A stretch of 9,853 nucleotides of DNA from JANWHZ01 sp041487535 (GTDB lineage: Bacteria > Patescibacteriota > Saccharimonadia > Saccharimonadales > UBA4665): contig JBGPNM010000046.1 of NCBI GenBank assembly GCA_041487535.1, positions 1 to 9,853 on the forward strand. The letters are read 5' to 3'. Under the pieces are notes generated by a model. The model made no database searches, was not told the origin of the DNA, and worked only from the letters and a program-made list of their open reading frames with translations. The number at the start of each line of letters is the position of its first letter. Positions within the stretch are counted from its first letter, which is position 1. Of the stretch, positions 6,329 to 9,853 are shown piece after piece. Made by a program: the position numbers and the translations under genes.

Positions 6329-6982
6329 CTAATCTTTCTCCCAAGGAGCATGCACCTGTTCTGGCAACCATTCAAAGGCATCTGCGCCAGGCAAATTATT
6401 GCCACCCAAATAATATCCGACGGCAGCACCTACAGGTCCGCCGATTCCGGCTCCCGTCGGGCCAGCTGCTATACATCCATAACCTGCCCCAACAAATGCA
6501 CCGACTCCTGCCGCAGCCGCCCCAGCGATTGCACCGGGTATGGCACCTACTACGCATCCTATTCCACCACCTACCAGTGCTCCCCCGCCAAACCAGTCAT
6601 GCGCTGAACTCCCGGCGTTGTAGAGGTCGAATTTGCCTGCATCACCAGGATTAGGAGTAACATATCGTAGATCCGGCCCTATCTTCGTGATGTTGGCACC
6701 ATTCACTGCCGGTGCCGCCCCGCTCGCTTTAGCTGGCGCTGACGCCGGCTTCGCCTGTGCCCGTGAAGCCGGTACAATGATGCGCGCAGTAAAGACTGCA
6801 TTAGAACCCTGGATCACCGTACTGACAACGGTGGTCTGCAAGACAGTTACGCTCACTGTGCACTGAAATTGGCAGGAATACATCCCGCTCAAATCACTCC
6901 CATTGATCGGGTCTAGAGCATAGACATAGGCATTGGCGGTACCGCCGGGTATGGGATCAATGGTAGTGAAGCGGCCGAGCAA
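6329..6982 (-). CDS. Rhs core fragment + glycine-zipper toxin tip (cassette C)
   Basis: A 217-codon frame. The TTG at 6982 is a nominal start without a ribosome site; the frame is open to a TGA at 7022-7024. Layout from that TTG: core end 1-34 (LGRFTTIDPIPGG, DPINGSDLSGM), stalk with YSCQFQC (36-41) and a hydrophobic strand-like stretch to 71, an Ala/Lys/Pro linker to about 93, then the tip. Residues 131-194 are an almost pure Gly/Ala/Val/Ile stretch with GxxxG repeats and two cysteines (143, 170), suggesting two or three packed transmembrane helices. The end carries PGADAFEW, matching SGADNFDY in tip A. A pore-forming or membrane-disrupting toxin is inferred; a membrane-trafficking segment is the main alternative. 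This cassette has the shortest core (about 35 codons). Confidence 0.77.
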   Translation of the reverse strand: MLGRFTTIDPIPGGTANAYVYALDPINGSDLSGMYSCQFQCTVSVTVLQTTVVSTVIQGSNAVFTARIIVPASRAQAKPASAPAKASGAAPAVNGANITKIGPDLRYVTPNPGDAGKFDLYNAGSSAHDWFGGGALVGGGIGCVVGAIPGAIAGAAAAGVGAFVGAGYGCIAAGPTGAGIGGPVGAAVGYYLGGNNLPGADAFEWLPEQVHAPWEKD

Positions 6983-6986
6983 CGCT
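6881..6986 (-). repeat. Rhs-core direct repeat, copy C
   Basis: The shortest core copy: only the last 35 or so codons before the shared DLSGM point. Upstream similarity ends near 6986. It has the same DPINGSDLSGM variant and stalk as copy D, so C and D are the closest pair of repeats. Confidence 0.72.
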
Positions 6987-7002
6987 GATAAACTGAGGTG
7001 GC

Positions 7003-7023
7003 GAAACCGAGCGTTCGGCTTTC
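7003..7023. repeat. Small hairpin downstream of the 98-aa gene
   Basis: GAAACCGA-GCGT-TCGG(C)TTTC: eight pairs with one bulged base. It lies between the 98-aa gene and core copy C (intergenic 6987-7128). No U-tract follows on either strand. It may slow transcription at the end of the 97/98-aa pair; this is weak. Confidence 0.3.
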
Positions 7024-7128
7024 ATTAGCTTAGGCTATGCGAAGCTGAAAGTGCGAAATGTGAGTTTGTCAGATAAAGGGCTTGTAGGAACTAGCTTCCA
7101 CATAAAGAACTTTTAGTTACGTTAAGCG

Positions 7129-7425
7129 CTAAAGCTGTCCGCCCATCTGGTGCATCAACTCATCCAAGCGGGCCATTTTTGAGTCTGCAATGCCATCTCG
7201 GTCCAGATAAGGCATCTCTTTTTCTATAAGCACGTTGAAAAGCTTTGATATATCTGTCCGTTTTACATCCTCGCCTCGCAGAATTTTATCCACGATAGGC
7301 AAATACTCAGGCGCGAACTCATGCACAAAAGGCTTAAGGTCGTAAAATGGTTTAGTGTTCTCCGCCTCAGATATATTAAAGATATCATTGTCATCTAATA
7401 TACTAGGGACCTTGTTATTGCTCAT
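7129..7425 (-). CDS. 98-aa acidic soluble protein, possible immunity partner
   Basis: Not recognised. An acidic, helix-rich protein without membrane segments or cysteines, with a DDND cluster near the N-terminus (11-14) and a DRDG stretch at 75-78. It starts 10 bases after the stop of the 97-aa gene; GAGAGAG lies 5 bases before the ATG, so translation is well supported and the two genes form one operon. By position it takes the place of an immunity gene after a tip-like gene, but unlike the other five it is soluble. If the pairing holds, the partner would act in the cytoplasm. That is inference only. Confidence 0.65.
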   Translation of the reverse strand: MSNNKVPSILDDNDIFNISEAENTKPFYDLKPFVHEFAPEYLPIVDKILRGEDVKRTDISKLFNVLIEKEMPYLDRDGIADSKMARLDELMHQMGGQL

Positions 7426-7435
7426 ATTTACTCTC

Positions 7436-7729
7436 TCATTCCGCTAGCATAAATATTAACATCTCTACAAACCAGCCTTGGAACTCGGGACCTGCCTCGC
7501 TTCCGCCAGAGATTACGTTCATTATTGTACCATCCGACTCAGTAATTACGCTGCCAAGCCCTTCTACTGTCGTGACATACCTGCCGGCAACGAGATTTAA
7601 GAGATTTAAGGTCCGTCCTGTAACAGGGGGAGAAATTGTGATTTCGGCTGTAACGCATAATTCACATCTAATATCTCTGTTAGAGGACGGACCTGTAGCT
7701 CCACTTAGGTATAATTGAACTGTAGCCAT
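7436..7729 (-). CDS. 97-aa protein of unknown function
   Basis: Not recognised. It begins MATVQLYLSGATGPSSNRD, has CELC at 22-25 and a Val/Thr/Ser-rich middle that could form beta strands, and ends in a hydrophobic segment (86-95). An in-frame TAG two codons upstream of the ATG fixes the start at 7729 or later. There is no Shine-Dalgarno, and an inverted repeat lies just upstream. The 98-aa gene follows after 10 bases. One clear decayed copy of its 5' half lies at 7857-8009, and a weaker one may lie at 7760-7812, so this locus has duplicated repeatedly. It has no Rhs core. It could be an orphan tip or an unrelated small gene that inserted in the array. Confidence 0.55.
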   Translation of the reverse strand: MATVQLYLSGATGPSSNRDIRCELCVTAEITISPPVTGRTLNLLNLVAGRYVTTVEGLGSVITESDGTIMNVISGGSEAGPEFQGWFVEMLIFMLAE

Positions 7730-7745
7730 AAGCTACAAAAAGGAG

Positions 7746-7775
7746 TGAAGCTCATGCAAATATATTTGAGCTTCA
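7746..7775. repeat. 9-bp perfect inverted repeat upstream of the 97-aa gene
   Basis: TGAAGCTCA at 7746-7754 and TGAGCTTCA at 7767-7775 with a 12-base AT-rich loop. On the minus strand it is followed by CTCCTTTTTG, so it could act as a weak terminator or leader hairpin 17 bases before the 97-aa start. Confidence 0.45.
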
Positions 7776-7812
7776 TATCGCGGTTGGACCTGGCTAGGTA
7801 AGGTATGGCATC
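7760..7812 (-). pseudogene. Possible second decayed copy of the 97-aa gene start
   Basis: The minus-strand frame reads ...YLA-RSNRDMKLK, against YLSGATGPSSNRDIRCEL in the intact gene. DNA blocks ACCTA, CAGGTCC and AAC.G.GATAT occur in the same order with short gaps. The match is short and gapped, so chance is not excluded. Confidence 0.25.
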
Positions 7813-7835
7813 AGTTAGATAACTATAGTCAGGCG

Positions 7836-7857
7836 GTCGGGGTCAGTTGGCCCCGAC
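7836..7857. repeat. 7-bp GC-rich hairpin
   Basis: GTCGGGG-8 bases-CCCCGAC. It ends at the stop codon of the decayed 97-aa copy (7857-7859). Without a U-tract on either strand it is not a clear terminator. Confidence 0.4.
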
Positions 7858-8009
7858 TAATAATGAAAATGCCGACATCTGTAATGATAGGCGATATAAA
7901 GCAGTAAGGACCGTCCTGTAACAGGGTTAGAATTTGTGATTTTGGTAATTGGCCATAAATCACACCTTGCGTATCTGTTAGAGGTTGGACCTGTAGATTT
8001 CCCCAAAAA
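7857..8009 (-). pseudogene. Decayed copy of the 97-aa gene directly after ImmB
   Basis: A 50-codon open frame without a start codon, beginning in frame right after the TAG of ImmB and ending at the stop 7857-7859. Over 7904-8000 it matches the 97-aa gene at both DNA and protein level: TGPTSNRYARCDLW against TGPSSNRDIRCELC, and NPVTGRSL against PPVTGRTL. The hydrophobic C-terminal half of the intact gene is missing. No ribosome site is seen, so it is a remnant unless ImmB readthrough occurs. Confidence 0.6.
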
Positions 8010-8330
8010 CTATTTCTGTGGTTTGTCCTTCTTATACAACACAGGGGTAATTAGGCCTACCGCCAGAAAGAACGATTCTAGACCGGTGAATTGTCCGACT
8101 ATGCGCATATCCCGTGTTATGGCGAAATTATACAAACCACATATAATACTGAGACTGACTACCGAAATAATATAACGCTTAATGTGCGACGTATCGATGA
8201 CTCGTGGCTTCCCCCTAAGGGCGATAAGGTCTCTATAGCCAGTCACAAACGGCTTGAAGTTCGGTATGAACATTGCAAAAACCACAATTACAAATCCGGC
8301 AGCAATCAAGTATCCTTGTGTATTACTCAT
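8010..8330 (-). CDS. Three-segment membrane protein, putative immunity protein ImmB
   Basis: A 106-residue protein with membrane segments at about 6-24, 52-70 and 83-99 and a basic C-terminus. The loop after the first segment holds GKPR at 40-43, the same place as YKPG in ImmA and ImmC, so it may be a distant relative, though overall similarity is low. It lies 35 bases after tip B. The start at 8330 is supported by AAGGAAAG immediately upstream. Its stop is followed in frame by the decayed 97-aa copy. It is inferred to protect against tip B, whose hydrophobic Gly/Ala stretch is also likely to act in the membrane. Confidence 0.72.
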   Translation of the reverse strand: MSNTQGYLIAAGFVIVVFAMFIPNFKPFVTGYRDLIALRGKPRVIDTSHIKRYIISVVSLSIICGLYNFAITRDMRIVGQFTGLESFFLAVGLITPVLYKKDKPQK

Positions 8331-8365
8331 AGTCTTTCCTTATTATCAGCTTGCAACAATTTATA

Positions 8366-9190
8366 TTACTCTCCACCGAAGGTTTTATATAGCGTATCTT
8401 GAGCGTCTACCGCTTCATCATGGACTTCTTCCCCATTAGCTATGAAATAGTATACTATTGCACCACCTGCACCGTTAATACACGCTCCAGGTGCTAGTCC
8501 CGCCGCCACACCAAGGCTGGCACCCTCGCTAAAGGGAGCAGCCATTAATCCGGTAAGCCCTACTACTGCCACAGCACCAGCACAGCCATTAACAGCAGTA
8601 CTGCCTAACGCTTTAGCGGTATTCAATGCTCTAATGCCACCATTAGATTGGGATCCGCTGCCAGCTGTTGCGACGAATGGAGCCGCCGTCCTCGCGTTTG
8701 GTGAAGCCGAAATAGTTTTGCCACTGATCATAACTGTGACCTGGGCAGCTACAGTAGCTTTGACCGCCGGCTTCGAAGCCGCCCGGTTGGCTGGCGGTAC
8801 GATGATGCGTAAATTACGGGGAGCTCGTTCGTCTTGAATCACCGCAGTGACGACAGCGGGCTGGAGGACAATAATACTGGCCGTACACTGTAGCACGCAC
8901 GTGTACATCCCGCTCAAATCGCTGGAGTTGATCGGGTCTAAAGCGTAGACATAGGCATTGGCAGTACCACCCGGGATGGAATCGATACTCGTGAACCTTC
9001 CGAGTACCGCTACGTATACCCGGGCACCCATTTGGACCGGGGCTAGGGCAAGCTGTACTTCGGCTAGCTTCTCATGGCTGCCTTCCCAGCCGTAGGATGC
9101 ACTACCGGTGGTATTGCCGGGACTGGACGACGTGATGGGGTTACCGAAGGGGTCGTAGGTGTATGGATCAGTGCGGGAAACGTTGAGCGC
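8366..9190 (-). CDS. Rhs core fragment + hydrophobic Gly/Ala toxin tip (cassette B)
   Basis: The frame opens right after the TAA of ImmA, in the same phase; the first Met is at 9031 (221 residues from there) and no ATG, GTG or TTG with a ribosome site precedes it. Core: YTYDPFGNP, then GWEGSHEKLAEVQLALAP and, counted from the Met, VLGRF (9-13) to DLSGM (38-42). The first DP of the DPIPGG motif is changed to DS (D17-S18), which could weaken shell autocleavage if it works as in classical Rhs. Stalk: YTCVLQC and VLQPAVV, then an Ala/Lys/Pro linker (80-97). The tip (about 98-221) has a hydrophobic Gly/Ala region at 141-198 with cysteines C150 and C184, and an acidic tail. Membrane insertion is inferred. 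Tip B resembles no other tip here. Confidence 0.76.
   Translation of the reverse strand, partial: ALNVSRTDPYTYDPFGNPITSSSPGNTTGSASYGWEGSHEKLAEVQLALAPVQMGARVYVAVLGRFTSIDSIPGGTANAYVYALDPINSSDLSGMYTCVLQCTASIIVLQPAVVTAVIQDERAPRNLRIIVPPANRAASKPAVKATVAAQVTVMISGKTISASPNARTAAPFVATAGSGSQSNGGIRALNTAKALGSTAVNGCAGAVAVVGLTGLMAAPFSEGASLGVAAGLAPGACINGAGGAIVYYFIANGEEVHDEAVDAQDTLYKTFGGE
8906..9165 (-). repeat. Rhs-core direct repeat, copy B
   Basis: The second longest core copy (about 87 codons), nearly identical to copy F from YDPFGNP to DPINSSDLSGM, with only scattered third-position changes. DNA identity fades just past 9158; protein similarity continues a few codons. The four copies share one 3' border and have four different 5' borders. 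Confidence 0.75.
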
Positions 9191-9556
9191 TTATTTGGCA
9201 ACCCTCTGCTTTTTTTTGAACATGTAGTAAAGGACGATGTATATTACGGAAAATAGTATAACAGATGCAATAGGCACTGATATTAAAGTATATCGTTCAG
9301 AACGTGCATGCGCATGTACTATCGCGCGCACGTCGAATATCAAATTAACTATAAGAAGCAGCGTGATCACTATGGAGATAACTAAACGGCGAATACCAAG
9401 ACGACTCTGATGTTTTTCATTACCAGGGACACCGGGTTTATACTTCTTCGTGATTGACTCACGCCTAACCCTAGTATATAGAAGGGATCCTGTGTAATGC
9501 AGTCCAATTATCACAAGCATAACGCCAAACAAATAGTTCGCGTCTAAATTTCCCAT
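9191..9556 (-). CDS. Three-segment membrane protein, putative immunity protein ImmA (YKPG type)
   Basis: A 121-residue protein with membrane segments at about 8-27, 57-75 and 90-112, a charged loop with YKPG at 39-42, and a very basic C-terminus (KKKQRVAK). It is a paralogue of ImmC by layout, by the YKPG position, and by a matching basic-to-hydrophobic pattern in segments 2 and 3. It follows the tip-A stop after 65 bases. Ribosome site: AAAGG, rather far (about 12 bases) from the ATG at 9556. The frame closes at TAA 9191-9193 and Rhs core sequence begins at once in the same phase, as expected if a cassette was joined behind it. Function as tip-A immunity is inferred. Confidence 0.74.
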   Translation of the reverse strand: MGNLDANYLFGVMLVIIGLHYTGSLLYTRVRRESITKKYKPGVPGNEKHQSRLGIRRLVISIVITLLLIVNLIFDVRAIVHAHARSERYTLISVPIASVILFSVIYIVLYYMFKKKQRVAK

Positions 9557-9621
9557 AATGCTAGGTACCTTTCTTTATTGATCCTCATTCTGAAAGCCTC
9601 TACCGCAATTATACATGTCTG

Positions 9622-9853
9622 TTAATACTCGTAAGGAATGGCAGGTATCATACCTGGCGGATAGTCGAAATTATCCGCGCCAGATAGGCCGTAGGCCCCT
9701 TCCACAAAGCCCCATATACCAAATCCTACCCCTCCTACAACTCCACCTCCAACACCAATACCCAGAACCACGCCAATATCGAAAAGACAACCTATCTCGC
9801 GAGCAACGCCTAGAGCAAGAAGATCTACACCCACCACACCCGCAACAAGAACC
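9622..9853 (-). CDS. Glycine-zipper toxin tip A, N-terminal part outside window
   Basis: The frame enters from the right edge and runs 76 codons to TAA at 9622-9624; a GTG at 9837 is not a credible start, so this is taken as the C-terminal end of a larger protein. The visible part is a long hydrophobic stretch dense in glycine and valine (GIGVGGGVVGGVGFGIWGFV), then SGADNFDYPPG and a Tyr-rich end. The GAD-F motif and the glycine-zipper region match tip C, and the following gene ImmA matches ImmC. Whether an Rhs core precedes it cannot be seen. A membrane-inserting toxin tip is inferred. Confidence 0.62.
   Translation of the reverse strand, partial: VLVAGVVGVDLLALGVAREIGCLFDIGVVLGIGVGGGVVGGVGFGIWGFVEGAYGLSGADNFDYPPGMIPAIPYEY

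Noticed and set aside
6325..6866. Plus-strand frames rich in His, Arg and Pro (6325-6654, 6350-6607, 6633-6866)
   Set aside because: They are the opposite-strand reading of the glycine/alanine-rich tip C; such composition arises automatically from GGN/GCN codons.
7836..7857. GC-rich hairpin as an intrinsic terminator
   Set aside because: Neither strand has a U-rich tract after the stem, so it is listed only as an inverted repeat.
3746..9165. Repeated blocks considered as a CRISPR array or insertion sequence ends
   Set aside because: The repeats are long (100-440 bases), few, irregularly spaced and coding (Rhs core); there are no short regular spacers, transposase genes or matching terminal inverted repeats.
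3605..9853. Nuclease, deaminase or ADP-ribosyltransferase activity in the tips
   Set aside because: No HNH, H-x-E, R-S-E or similar catalytic pattern was found in tips A-F; the sequences are hydrophobic or glycine-rich.

Overview
All supported genes lie on the minus strand, so transcription runs from the right edge to the left. No rRNA, tRNA, CRISPR array or transposase gene was seen. The organism cannot be fixed from this window. The standard code with TGA as stop, Shine-Dalgarno sites in front of small genes beside possibly leaderless starts, and an Rhs core ending in a DPIPGG...DPINSSDLSGM-type sequence fit a soil or groundwater Patescibacteria/Saccharibacteria-like bacterium or an actinobacterium. 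This is inference.

Left part (1-3313) is ordinary chromosome-like sequence. A MarR-type repressor gene (1592-2038) overlaps by 14 bases the start of an MMPL/RND-family membrane transporter (1-1605, cut by the window edge). The two look like an autoregulated efflux operon with a tandem operator-like repeat at the repressor start. Upstream is a membrane-anchored GH10 glycosidase (2201-3313) with a TATAAT box only 8 bases before its start codon. A 290-base intergenic stretch with a perfect 17-bp hairpin separates it from the rest.

Right part (3605-9853) is an array of displaced Rhs polymorphic-toxin cassettes. Each unit is a truncated piece of Rhs core, a shared stalk containing two cysteines, and a variable tip, followed by a small multi-pass membrane protein placed like an immunity gene. 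From right to left: tip A (partial) and ImmA; core + tip B and ImmB; a decayed fragment, a 97-aa gene and a 98-aa gene; core + tip C and ImmC; core + tip D and ImmD; tip E without core and ImmE; core + truncated tip F. Tips A and C resemble each other and so do ImmA and ImmC. Tips D and E resemble each other and so do ImmD and ImmE. This co-variation is the best internal evidence for toxin-immunity pairing.

The core pieces have different 5' ends and no convincing start signals, while most downstream small membrane genes have good ribosome binding sites. The likely reading is a store of silent toxin tips that can recombine through the shared core into an intact rhs gene elsewhere, with the immunity genes kept expressed. 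The glycine-rich hydrophobic tips and the purely membrane-embedded partners suggest membrane-damaging rather than nuclease toxins.
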